A DNA stretch of 17,769 nucleotides from Actinomycetes bacterium. Its GTDB lineage: Bacteria > Actinomycetota > Acidimicrobiia > Acidimicrobiales > RAAP-2. Shown here one piece after another: positions 6,695-13,884 of the stretch. Where the stretch lies: contig JAJYXS010000086.1 of NCBI GenBank assembly GCA_021801615.1, positions 1 through 17,769 on the forward strand. The letters are read 5' to 3'. Under the pieces are notes generated by a model. That model searched no databases, had not been told where the DNA came from, and was given only the letters and a program-made list of their open reading frames with translations. Positions within the stretch are counted from its first letter, which is position 1. Each line of letters begins with the position of its first letter. Both the position numbers and the translations under genes were made by a program.

Positions 6695-7885
6695 GTGACG
6701 TGCCCACCGACAGCGCGCGGCCGGGAGCCAGGGCGCGCGCTGTACTTCGACAACAACGCCACGACCCCGATCCTGCCCTCTGTCCGCGCGGCGATGTGCG
6801 AGGCCATGGAGACCTTCGGGAACCCCTCGAGCGTGCACTTCTGCGGTGAGGCGGCGGCTGGGCTCATCGACCGTGCGCGGGTTTCCACTGCGGCACTGCT
6901 GCGGTGCGATCCCGAGCAGGTGGTGTTCAACTCCGGCGGTTCGGAGGGCGCGTCGAGCGTCATCGTCGGCACGGGTCTTGCCCACCTTCGAGACGGCGGC
7001 CACGGCATCACCTCCGCCGTCGAGCATCCGGCCGTGCTCCGGGCCTGTGGGTTCGTGCGCGAGCTCGGCTTCGAGCTGTCGGTCCTGCCCGTCGACGGTG
7101 CCGGGCGCGTCGATCCGGGCACGCTGCAAAAGGCGCTTCGCCCGGACACCAGGCTCGTCTCGATCATGCACGCCAACAACGAGACCGGTGCGCTCCAGCC
7201 CCTCGACGCGCTCTCGCGGGCTGCTCGTGAGGCGGGCGTCCCGTTCCACTGCGACGCCGTCCAGACCGCAGGCAAGGAGCGGATCGGTCTCGTCGAGGGG
7301 TTCCTCACGATCTCGGCTCACAAGTTCCATGGGCCCAAGGGCGTGGGCGTCACGACGGTTCGGACCGATGCTCCGTTGCAGAAGCTCGTCTTCGGCGGCG
7401 ACCAGGAGCACGACCGCCGAGCCGGCACGGAGAACGTGCTCGGGATCGTCGGCCTGGGTGCCGCTGCGGACGCGGCCAGCGTCCGGCTCGACGATCCGAA
7501 AGAGCAGATTCGGCGCGGAGAGATCGGCGGGCGACTGCGCGCCGGATTGGCGTCCATCGACGGCGCTGTGGTCAACAGTCCGGCAGAAGGCTGCCTGCCC
7601 GAGACCGTGAACGTGTCGTTCGAGGGACTCCGCGCCGACACGATCGTCGACGTGCTCTCTGCTCGAGGCGTTGCCGCGTCGAGCGGCTCGGCCTGCCACA
7701 GCGCGCATCCCGAGCCCTCGCACGTGCTCCTGGCGATGGGTCTATCGGCCGAGCGCGCGCTCGGCGCCGTCCGGTTCAGCTGCAGTTGCCTGACGACGCG
7801 AGACGAGGTGGACGAGGCCGTCGCGATCAGCGGAGAAACGGTGCGGCAACTGCATGCGATGTGGCGCTCGGTCGGGACCGCGTGA
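6695..7885 (+). CDS. cysteine desulfurase (NifS/IscS family)
   Basis: 396-residue PLP enzyme that removes sulfur from L-cysteine as a protein persulfide. Signatures: start YFDNNATTPI, FGNPSSVH, VEHPAVL, HANNETGALQP (PLP site), DAVQTAGK, SAHKFHGPKG with the Schiff-base lysine at about residue 210, RAGTENVLGIVGLG, and the persulfide-bearing Cys at about residue 334 in SSGSACHSAHPEPSHVL, on a long IscS-type (group I) loop. GTG 6695 is chosen because GGGAG (6682-6686) lies 8 bases upstream. It follows the scaffold gene with a 1-bp gap, so the pair is surely co-translated and functionally linked. All catalytic residues look intact. Confidence 0.93.
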   Translation: MTCPPTARGREPGRALYFDNNATTPILPSVRAAMCEAMETFGNPSSVHFCGEAAAGLIDRARVSTAALLRCDPEQVVFNSGGSEGASSVIVGTGLAHLRDGGHGITSAVEHPAVLRACGFVRELGFELSVLPVDGAGRVDPGTLQKALRPDTRLVSIMHANNETGALQPLDALSRAAREAGVPFHCDAVQTAGKERIGLVEGFLTISAHKFHGPKGVGVTTVRTDAPLQKLVFGGDQEHDRRAGTENVLGIVGLGAAADAASVRLDDPKEQIRRGEIGGRLRAGLASIDGAVVNSPAEGCLPETVNVSFEGLRADTIVDVLSARGVAASSGSACHSAHPEPSHVLLAMGLSAERALGAVRFSCSCLTTRDEVDEAVAISGETVRQLHAMWRSVGTA

Positions 7886-8093
7886 AGCCCGGCGCAGCGG
7901 AGTGCAGCGAGAGACGTGGAGGACCGGTCTCCGCGCTCGCATCGAGCAGGCCGAAGACCACCGTCATCGTGGCGACGCCTGCCAGCGCCAACCGGCGCAG
8001 GATCCGCCTCCGAGGGCTCTCGGCCACCTCGGGTGGCGAGGTTCCATCACTCGTCCCCGGCGCCGACACCAGCTCGTGTCTTCCGGCGACCAA
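7827..8093 (-). CDS. possible small secreted protein (mirrored frame)
   Basis: An 88-codon minus-strand frame (TTG start as listed; a GTG start a dozen codons later is also possible) whose 3' part runs 59 bp into the end of the desulfurase gene. It contains a convincing export signal: basic region PRRRILRR, hydrophobic core LALAGVATMTVVFGLL, then an AxA-type cleavage site in DASAETG. The RRxIL pattern is Tat-like but not canonical. The predicted mature part is only about 35 residues without a known domain. No clear ribosome binding site. It could be the remnant of a longer exported protein cut off by the neighbouring gene, or a shadow of the plus-strand frame at 7882. Confidence 0.3.
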   Translation of the reverse strand: MVAGRHELVSAPGTSDGTSPPEVAESPRRRILRRLALAGVATMTVVFGLLDASAETGPPRLSLHSAAPGFTRSRPSATSHAVAAPFLR

Positions 8094-8151
8094 ACAGGTG
8101 TCCGTCTGGGACGTCGCACGGCGGGGCCCGGGCTCCGGGCCCCGCCGGTGA
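7882..8151 (+). CDS. possible small ORF translationally coupled to the desulfurase
   Basis: An 89-codon frame beginning with GTG that overlaps the desulfurase stop as GTGA, the arrangement used elsewhere in this window (10503, 14290, 17063). It encodes a basic, Ser/Arg/Pro-rich peptide with two cysteines and no recognised domain; its end runs through a strong hairpin at 8121-8145. Its wobble positions coincide with those of the minus-strand frame 8093-7827, so only one of the two is likely to be real, and base composition cannot decide. If real, its position makes it a candidate substrate or accessory peptide of the LuxE-IscU-IscS unit. Low certainty. Confidence 0.22.
   Translation: MKPGAAECSERRGGPVSALASSRPKTTVIVATPASANRRRIRLRGLSATSGGEVPSLVPGADTSSCLPATKQVSVWDVARRGPGSGPRR
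8121..8145 (+). terminator. strong hairpin, probable terminator of the LuxE-IscU-IscS operon
   Basis: Perfect 11-bp stem GCGGGGCCCGG (8121-8131) and CCGGGCCCCGC (8135-8145) with loop GCT. No T-tract follows. It lies 235 bp after the desulfurase stop and 28 bp before the next start codon, so it could terminate the upstream operon or act as an attenuator for the downstream pair. Confidence 0.6.
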
Positions 8152-8173
8152 CCACGAGTGAAGGAGGCAGGAG

Positions 8174-8560
8174 ATGTCGATGGGGATGAAGGACATGGCC
8201 GCCAGCCTGGCCAGCCTCGACGAGGACACGAGGCGGACCATGCTCAGGACCCGGCTCCAGGGGTTCGCCGCGATGCCCTACGAGGAGCGCGTGCGGGCCA
8301 TGGCCGAGATGCTCGGGGGGATCCACGGCCTCTCTGACGCCGACCACCGCGCATTGGTCGCGAGCAGGACGTGTGTGCTCTCCCAATTGCCCCACGATAC
8401 CCAGGTGACCCTGATGCGCAGTCACCTGGCTGCGCTCGTGTCGCTCCAGCCCGAGCAACGCCAGCGTGAGACCGAGGCCATCCAAGCAGGGATGGCGACC
8501 CTGAGCGACGACGCCAAGCAGAAGGTCATGGCGGCCATGCAGGAGGCCCAGGCACGATGA
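8174..8560 (+). CDS. small soluble helical protein, paralogous to the tail of the next gene product
   Basis: 128 residues, all-helical in appearance, without membrane segments or signal peptide; one Cys (in SRTCVLSQL). AAGGAGG lies 6 bases before the ATG, so the start is secure. Over about 100 residues it aligns without gaps to the C-terminal domain of the membrane protein encoded 95 bp downstream: for example LVASRTCVL against LVETRTWVV, and SLQPEQRQRETEA against SLSEPERRQVMTE. The pattern is short helical repeats of the type (AxMPxEERxxxMxxM). No family recognised. It may be a soluble partner that associates with, or competes for, the tail of the membrane protein. Confidence 0.85.
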   Translation: MSMGMKDMAASLASLDEDTRRTMLRTRLQGFAAMPYEERVRAMAEMLGGIHGLSDADHRALVASRTCVLSQLPHDTQVTLMRSHLAALVSLQPEQRQRETEAIQAGMATLSDDAKQKVMAAMQEAQAR

Positions 8561-8603
8561 CGCGCGCCGCTGGATCTCAGCGTGCGGCCGTGCTCTTGGC
8601 GTC

Positions 8604-8650
8604 GGACCCGGCACGAGGGCGTCGAGGGCGTCGCCGTGCCGCGGGGGTCC
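8604..8650 (+). promoter_or_regulatory. hairpin sequestering the ribosome binding site of the membrane-protein gene
   Basis: GGACCCGGCACG (8604-8615) can pair with CGTGCCG (8635-8641) and GGTCC (8646-8650), with a CGGG bulge (8642-8645). The loop contains a tandem 9-bp repeat, AGGGCGTCG twice (8616-8633). The 3' arm includes the G-rich stretch 8643-8647, which is the only candidate ribosome binding site for the start at 8655, so folding should reduce translation of that gene relative to the upstream one. Confidence 0.4.
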
Positions 8651-8654
8651 GGTG

Positions 8655-10142
8655 ATGGCCTCGCGCACCGCCGCCCTCGAAGCGAAGCTCCCGGCCGACT
8701 TCCCGACCAAGGACCTGTGGAAGCCGGTCCTGCTGCTGGTGGCCGCCTTGGCGCCGCTCGTGGTGGTGCCCTTCTACCCCACGACGTGGCGGGCCGGCTG
8801 GTCCGCCGCGGTGCCCTCCGCCGTGCTCGCGCTCCTCGTCGCGGTGATGCTGTGGCCGTCGGCCGGCACCCGCCGCTACCTCGCGTACAAGAAGCCGCTG
8901 TTCATCTTCACGCTCTTGTTCGAGGCATGGATCCTCCTCGCCGGTGTCGCGCTGCACGACCCGGGGACGCTCACAGGCAAGGACTTCTGGTTCCAGCTGG
9001 TGCTGATCGGCTTCTTCCTGGGCACGGTCGCGATCTCGCTCCCAGGGGTGGAGGGCGAGTACCGAAAGGGCGTGTTCTTCCGCCCCGACCTCCTCTACGG
9101 CAACGGCGCGTACCTCGCCCGGGGAGAGATCTTCGTCGCCCTCGGCATCAAGCTGTTCGCGGCGCCTGAGCTAGCCCATCCCATCTGGAACTGGTGGGGG
9201 CTCGAGTGGGCCATCTTCGCGATGATCTTCATGGTGCCCTTCCGCGGCATCTTGAAGATGCGCATGCGCCGCGCCCGCTTCTTGGACCTCGACAACTGGA
9301 TGGGACGCGGGCTCCGGCCCGGGCTGTGGCTGAAGGAGGCCTTCCTCTTCCTCTCGCTCCTCATGCTCGTCTACGGATTCGCCAACGCCTACATGGGCCT
9401 GACGCCGTTCACCTGGACCCCCGGCCATCCGATGCCCGGCACGCACGGGCCCAACTGGTGGGGCTTCGCCTTCTTGGCCGGCGCGTGCATCGTCATCGTC
9501 GCCGTGCGCGGCTGGTACAAGACCCGCCTGGCCGAGCCCGCACCCGTCGGCGCGGAGCTCGTGAAGGGACTGCTCTTGTGGGTGGGCTTCGTCGGCATCA
9601 TCTACGGCTTCCTCCTCATCTTCATGGGGGTGGGATGGCTGGCCGTCAATGGCAGCGGGTCGCCCAACTTCTGGTGGGCGGTGTGGGTGAGCGCCCTCGG
9701 GCTCTTGATGGTGGGACCACTGCGGGTCCTCGCCCAGCGCCAGGAGCTGAAGGGGCTCCTGCGGGTGATGATCCCGCGGATGGCCGACCTCGACGAGCCC
9801 GCTCGACAGGTGATGATGGGCCGCCGTCTCGAGGTGGTGGCGGCGATGGGTGAGCGGGCCCGGGACGAGAACGTGGCCCTCATGATGAAGATCATCTCCG
9901 AGCTGCCCGACGAGGCCCGGCGTCGCCTGGTCGAGACGCGCACCTGGGTCGTCGCCAACGCCGACGATCTCACCCGGGCGCGCCTCATGGCATCCATGGC
10001 CAAGGTGCTCGGCTCGCTCTCCGAACCCGAGCGCCGCCAGGTGATGACCGAGGTGATGGGCTCGGTGGCCAACCTTCCCGAAGACCGACGCGCCGGCATG
10101 GTGGACGCGATGTCGAAGGTCATGGCCGGTGTCGCGCCCTGA
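8655..10142 (+). CDS. polytopic membrane protein with C-terminal helical-repeat domain, unknown function
   Basis: 495 residues. About nine or ten hydrophobic segments occupy residues 18-360, e.g. PVLLLVAALAPLVVVPFY, FWFQLVLIGFFLGTVAISL, FLFLSLLMLVYGFANAYMGL and LLLWVGFVGIIYGFLLIFMG. Conserved-looking aromatic/Gly/Asn loops (HPIWNWWGLEW, HGPNWWGFAF, GSPNFWWAVWV) lie between helices. From about residue 374 to the end there is a cytoplasmic, Met- and Arg-rich helical domain (starting PRMADLDEPARQVMMGRRL) that matches the whole of the small protein encoded just upstream. GTG 8652 directly precedes ATG 8655; either may be used. No transporter, oxidase or sensor family was recognised. Confidence 0.9.
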   Translation: MASRTAALEAKLPADFPTKDLWKPVLLLVAALAPLVVVPFYPTTWRAGWSAAVPSAVLALLVAVMLWPSAGTRRYLAYKKPLFIFTLLFEAWILLAGVALHDPGTLTGKDFWFQLVLIGFFLGTVAISLPGVEGEYRKGVFFRPDLLYGNGAYLARGEIFVALGIKLFAAPELAHPIWNWWGLEWAIFAMIFMVPFRGILKMRMRRARFLDLDNWMGRGLRPGLWLKEAFLFLSLLMLVYGFANAYMGLTPFTWTPGHPMPGTHGPNWWGFAFLAGACIVIVAVRGWYKTRLAEPAPVGAELVKGLLLWVGFVGIIYGFLLIFMGVGWLAVNGSGSPNFWWAVWVSALGLLMVGPLRVLAQRQELKGLLRVMIPRMADLDEPARQVMMGRRLEVVAAMGERARDENVALMMKIISELPDEARRRLVETRTWVVANADDLTRARLMASMAKVLGSLSEPERRQVMTEVMGSVANLPEDRRAGMVDAMSKVMAGVAP

Positions 10143-10296
10143 CCTTTCATGTGCGTCGGTCGCCGGGCCGCCGGTCCGGGCGCTCGGGACCGCCCCCCCC
10201 CGTTGGCGCCGACGCCGCGTTGCGTACCCGGGAGCCAACGGGCGAGCGAGGCCCGCCGGGTCCCTTCGCCGATCGTGGAGGTGGTGGTGCTGGCGA

Positions 10297-10506
10297 GTGT
10301 GCGCTACCGCGGTGCTCGCCGCCCTGCTCGTCGCCGTGAACGGCCCGACGATCGTCGGTGCCGGGCACGTCGGCGCCGGTGCCTGGGCCAGGGTGGCCGT
10401 CGAGGTTGCGGCCGCCTGGCTGCTCGTGCAAGTTGCGTCGGGCGCTCCCGTGGTGCGCTGGGAGTCTCGTCCGCACGACGAGCGGCGTCGGGGGACCCGG
10501 CGGTGA
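10297..10506 (+). CDS. possible small membrane protein
   Basis: A 69-residue frame from GTG 10297: hydrophobic start CATAVLAALLVAVNGPTIVG, then ARVAVEVAAAWLLVQVASG, a strongly basic tail, and a stop overlapping the next GTG as GTGA. Two membrane helices are plausible. A GGAGG at 10277-10281 is 15 bases upstream, farther than ideal. Support comes from hydrophobicity and the coupled overlap with the patatin-like fragment. No family recognised; it may be part of a decayed gene pair. Confidence 0.4.
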   Translation: MCATAVLAALLVAVNGPTIVGAGHVGAGAWARVAVEVAAAWLLVQVASGAPVVRWESRPHDERRRGTRR

Positions 10507-11042
10507 GCCCGGCGCGCGCGGCCGTCTGCTCCGGGCGCGCCAGCCGCAGCGCCGTCCAAGCGGGCGCGCTCCACGTTCTTCTCGGCGCAGGAGTCGTGCC
10601 AGACCTGCTCGTCGGGACCTCGGCTACCGCGAGATCGACCCAGGCCGCGGTGTCGCTCGCCGTGGCCGCCGCGGATCGTCTGACGGGCGCGGAGCGCACC
10701 GGCTGGCGACGGTCGCCGGGTGAGCGAGCGCTGCGCGTGCATGACACCTCTCCGAGCCTCGGTCGACGAAACCACGGTGAGGGCCCCGGGCACGAAGGCA
10801 CGCAAGGTTCGGAAGAGTCCGCCGCCTCCCGCCCGACTGGCGTAGCGGGGGGGTTGCACGCGGCTGGGCACGCGCCCGGGGTCCTCGCCAGGACGCAGCG
10901 CCGTGGAGGTCGTGCCCGCACGCGTCGGTACCGCCTCTCGCCGGCGCTCCTGGAGTGGAGCCGGGCGCGCCACGACGTGGCAGTGGCGTTGTCACGGCGT
11001 GTGGATGCTCGACGGTTGCAAGACACGTGGGTGAGGGGCTGA
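10503..11042 (+). pseudogene. degenerate patatin-like phospholipase fragment
   Basis: The first 60 residues follow the N-terminus of bacterial patatin-like (RssA-type) esterases: strand AAVCSGRASRS at the oxyanion motif (normally GGGxRG), helix AVQAGALHVLLGAGVVPDLL, then VGTSATARSTQAAVSLAV at the nucleophile elbow (normally GTSxGAxNAA). The nucleophile Ser is kept, but the glycine-rich oxyanion loop is lost and GxSxG is GTSAT. After about residue 75 the frame continues as Arg/Gly-rich sequence without patatin features, and the catalytic DGG/DGA aspartate block is absent. The region from about 10730 to 11042 holds nothing recognisable. Read as a remnant; an unrelated hypothetical protein remains possible. 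Confidence 0.5.
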
Positions 11043-11148
11043 TGGTGACGGCACTGGTCGGTCGATGTGGGCTCCTCGATGGGTCTCCCTCCCAAGAGCC
11101 CAGGCTGGTCCCTGGCGGCGCGCAGTGAGCTCGTCTCAGTGGTCGGAG

Positions 11149-11844
11149 ATGTCGGACGAGGAGCTCGCGGCTCACTGCGTGGGCAAGCTCGACGGCGCGA
11201 TGGAAGAGCTCCTCGCCCGCTACGACCGTCGCATCCGAAGCTGCGCCCGGCAGATGGCCTACGACCGCGACGCGGTCGAGGACCTCGTCCAAGAGACGTT
11301 CTTGCGGGTCCTGAGCTCGCTGTCCGGCTTCGAGGGCAAGTCAGCGTTCTCGACCTGGCTGTATCGCCTCGCCCACAACACCTGCATCGACACCTTTCGC
11401 CGTACCACCCGCCAGCAGGCACGCCGGACCGGCAAGGACGACCAGGCGCTGCTCGAGGAGTTCCTCGCCCGAGACGACGAGGAGGCCGGGGACCCCGAGA
11501 CCCACCTGGAGCAGGAGCTCGCCGCCTGCTACGTCGGCTGGCTGCTTTCCACGCTGCACGCGGACAACCGCCGGGTCATCGAGCTGCGGCTCTTGGAGGG
11601 CCGCTCGACCGAGGAGGTCGCGCACCTCCTCGGGACCACCGTCGACGGGGTGAAGTCTCGCCTGCGCCGGGCCCGCGCCCAGCTGCGCGGCGTCGTCCAA
11701 GGAGCCAGCCCCTGCCCGTTCTGCGGCTACCGCTACGACGTCGGCTCGCACGCGGCACCCCGCGACATCGGCGACCCCAAGCCCCCGTCCGGCGGGCCGG
11801 GGTCACACGGGCACGGTGGCGGCAGCCAGACGGTCCTGCGCTGA
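11149..11844 (+). CDS. ECF-type sigma-70 family RNA polymerase sigma factor with C-terminal Cys/His extension
   Basis: Intact sigma factor of 231 residues from ATG 11149. Region 2 spans about residues 15-85: DAVEDLVQETFLRV (core binding and -10 recognition), then FSTWLYRLAHNTCIDTFRR. Region 4 spans about 135-180: NRRVIELRLLEGRSTEEVAH and LLGTTVDGVKSRLRRARAQL, the -35-binding helix-turn-helix. A C-terminal extension of about 45 residues carries CPFCGYRYDVGSH (Cys189, Cys192, His201), a possible zinc or redox-sensing site, then a Gly/His-rich end. The frame is open upstream (ATG 11065, GTG 11125), but family members start at about MSDEEL, so 11149 is preferred; no start has a good ribosome binding site. 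No anti-sigma gene is adjacent. The stop overlaps an ATG (ATGA) of the zwf remnant. Confidence 0.88.
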   Translation: MSDEELAAHCVGKLDGAMEELLARYDRRIRSCARQMAYDRDAVEDLVQETFLRVLSSLSGFEGKSAFSTWLYRLAHNTCIDTFRRTTRQQARRTGKDDQALLEEFLARDDEEAGDPETHLEQELAACYVGWLLSTLHADNRRVIELRLLEGRSTEEVAHLLGTTVDGVKSRLRRARAQLRGVVQGASPCPFCGYRYDVGSHAAPRDIGDPKPPSGGPGSHGHGGGSQTVLR

Positions 11845-12629
11845 TGACCACCGACCAGGGCCGACGCGGTGGTCGTGCTCGGCGCGGTCGGCGACCTCGC
11901 CCGAAAGAAGCTCTGGCCCTCGCTCCACCGGCTGTGGATGCGGGGCAGTCTGGAGATGCCGGTCCTCGGAGTGGCATCGACCCCCGGGGACGACGAGGCG
12001 CTTCGCGCCCATGTCCGCTCCTCGACGCAAGGGATCGCGACGCGAAACCCCGGGGGCGCCTCTGGCCTCGTTGCGACGCTCGGCTACGTCGCAGGGGATG
12101 ACCGCGAGCCCGCGACCTTCGCCACCCTCGCGCGGCGACTGGAGGGCGCGACCCATCCGCTGTGCTACCTGGCCGTTCCCCCGGCGCTCTTTGCCGAGGT
12201 CGTCGGGGGGCTCGCCTCGGAGGGGCTTGCCCGAGGCGGGCGCGTCGTCGTGGAGAAGCCCTTCGGCCGCGACCTCGCCTCTGCCCAAGAGCTGAACCGC
12301 CTGCTCCACGAGAGCTTCCCCGAGGAGGCGATCTTTCGGATCGACCACTATCTCGGCAAGGAGCTATTTCGGCAAGCAGGGGGTTGCGTTCGACCTGTCC
12401 TTCGACGAGGCCTTCGGCGAACGTCAGGACGCCTACGAGCGCCTGCTCGCCGGTGCGATCGAGGGGTCGTCCTCGCGCTTCGCCGACGAGTCCGGGGTGG
12501 AGGCGGCGTGGAGGATCGTCGAGCCAGTGCTCCACGCCCCCGGCACCGTGTACCGCTATTCCCGTGGGTCGTGGGGACCCCCCGAGACAGCGGGTCTGAT
12601 CGAGCCGCCCGGCGGGTGGTTGGACCCCG
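11844..12629 (+). pseudogene. zwf: glucose-6-phosphate dehydrogenase remnant with large internal deletion
   Basis: Zwf oxidises glucose-6-phosphate with NAD(P)+. The N-terminal part is clear: VVVLGAVGDLARKKLWPSLH (nucleotide-binding), YLAVPPALFAEVV, GRVVVEKPFGRDLASAQELN and FRIDHYLGKE (active site, ending 12363). The next recognisable part is the extreme C-terminus in another frame: VAFDLSFDEAFGERQDAYER, GVEAAWRIVEPVL and RGSWGPPETAGLI. Roughly 200 residues in between, most of the catalytic/dimer domain, are missing. At the junction a near-direct repeat, TATCTCGGCAAGGAGC (12349-12364) followed by TATTTCGGCAAGCAGG (12365-12380), suggests a recombination scar. The likely ATG (11844) is also out of frame with the body: one extra base near 11859. 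There is no stop near the expected C-terminus. Non-functional. Confidence 0.85.
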
Positions 12630-12693
12630 GTTCGTCCGCTGACGCGCTCGAGCGCGGTGAGGGTGACGACAGCGGTGAGGATGACGACAAGGG

Positions 12694-13689
12694 TCATCGT
12701 GGCCCGGGTGTCGGCGACGCCCGGTCGTCCGGCGAGCCATGCAGTGATCGGGTCGTCGTTCGAGGTGATCGGGTCGCGAGGGGCCGTTCGTCACCGAACT
12801 CCGGCCAGCAATCGGCGGCGCGCTGGTGCGTTCGCTGTGCCTCCTGCAGGCATCTGATGACAGGAGACGTGCCGAGCAAGACGATGCCGAGGAGCAGCGC
12901 GGCGGCGCCGGCACCCGCGCCGACGAGCGCAAGCCCGGTCCGTGGGTCTTCGTGGAAGAGCACGATCCCCAAGACGATGGCGACCGCGGGTTCGGTGGCA
13001 TCGAGTGCCGGCATGCTCGTCGCCAAGGGACCTGCTTCGTAGGCGCTCTGGACGAGCAGGAGCCCGAGAATCGCCGTGCCGAGCGTCGCCCAGGGCTCCC
13101 AGCTCTCGAGCGCCTGAGACAGTCCGTGCTCGGAGGGGGTGATCGTGGCCTTGAGCAAGGACGCTTGCGTCCCGATCACGATGCCGGCTGCGAGCGCGTA
13201 GAGAGAGGACCGGGCCGATCCACTGATGCGTCGCCCGACTGCGACGACCAAGACCGTGAGGCTCCCGGCCACGCCGAGTGCCACGATCCATTCGGCCACG
13301 GGGGCACCGGTGCGTCCTGCACGCGGAGCGGCAGACGCCAGGCCGATCGTCAGACCCATTGCGATGGCGGTGGCACCGAGCCACTCGCGTGCACCCATCT
13401 TCATGCCCCGCCATCGCACCGAGATCGGCAGCGCGAAGGCCAGCTCGCTCACGATGAGGGGCTGGACGAGCACGAGCGGCCCGAATGAGAGCGCGAGCGC
13501 CTCGAGCACGTAGGAGACCAGCGCGAAGCCGATCCCGAGCAGCCACATCGGCTCGCGCGCCAGTTCGACGAGGAGGCGGAAGGAGAGCGCTTCGCTCTCC
13601 GGGCGCGTGCTTGCAGCGCGCTGCTGGAGGACACCGCCTGCCGCGAAACCCCCGCCCGACGCCAGCGCGGCGAGCACGGCGATCACCAC
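12694..13689 (-). CDS. DMT-superfamily (EamA-like) transporter
   Basis: 331 residues with about nine to ten hydrophobic helices in two halves typical of drug/metabolite transporters: MVIAVLAALASGGGFAAGGV, WLLGIGFALVSYVLEALALS, FGPLVLVQPLIVSELAFALP, then ATLGTAILGLLLVQSAYEAG, PALDATEPAVAIVLGIVLFH (second EamA half) and GAGAGAAALLLGIVLLG. The substrate cannot be told. GTG 13689 is used, preceded by GAGG about 10 bases upstream on the minus strand. The last 50 residues (after CLQEAQRTHQ) are polar, Arg-rich and unlike transporters, a read-through extension toward the zwf remnant. Minus-strand 8-bp hairpin sequence at 13581-13599 lies within coding sequence. Confidence 0.83.
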   Translation of the reverse strand: MVIAVLAALASGGGFAAGGVLQQRAASTRPESEALSFRLLVELAREPMWLLGIGFALVSYVLEALALSFGPLVLVQPLIVSELAFALPISVRWRGMKMGAREWLGATAIAMGLTIGLASAAPRAGRTGAPVAEWIVALGVAGSLTVLVVAVGRRISGSARSSLYALAAGIVIGTQASLLKATITPSEHGLSQALESWEPWATLGTAILGLLLVQSAYEAGPLATSMPALDATEPAVAIVLGIVLFHEDPRTGLALVGAGAGAAALLLGIVLLGTSPVIRCLQEAQRTHQRAADCWPEFGDERPLATRSPRTTTRSLHGSPDDRASPTPGPR

Positions 13690-13884
13690 GGCGTCAATGC
13701 CTCGTCCTCGGGGTCCTCACAGGGGATGTCCTCCTCGTCCTCGTCGCCTCCACGCGCAACGCTCAACCTGCCCGTTGCCTGGCCTGCCCGGTTTCGTCGC
13801 CCCAGCGTGGTCGGCGGTGGCGTCGGTCCACCGCCTCGATACTGAGCTTGGATGTGCTGGCGGCGCGTCCGATCCTGCGCCTAA

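Noticed and set aside
10193..10201. Run of nine C residues
   Set aside because: In a non-coding gap after the membrane-protein gene; notable only as a possible base-calling trouble spot.
9171..10973. 600-codon minus-strand frame opposite the polytopic membrane protein
   Set aside because: Translation is His/Asp/Glu/Gly-rich low-complexity typical of a shadow; the plus strand has coherent membrane helices and a duplicated domain.
12600..12697. Minus-strand start reading MTLVVILTAVVTLTALERVSG, looks like a short membrane peptide after the DMT gene
   Set aside because: No ribosome binding site, and it soon becomes Arg/Pro-rich sequence over the zwf remnant; likely chance.
13581..13599. 8-bp perfect hairpin GGAGAGCG CTT CGCTCTCC
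   Set aside because: Lies within the coding sequence of the DMT transporter near its start; no sign of a terminator or regulatory role.
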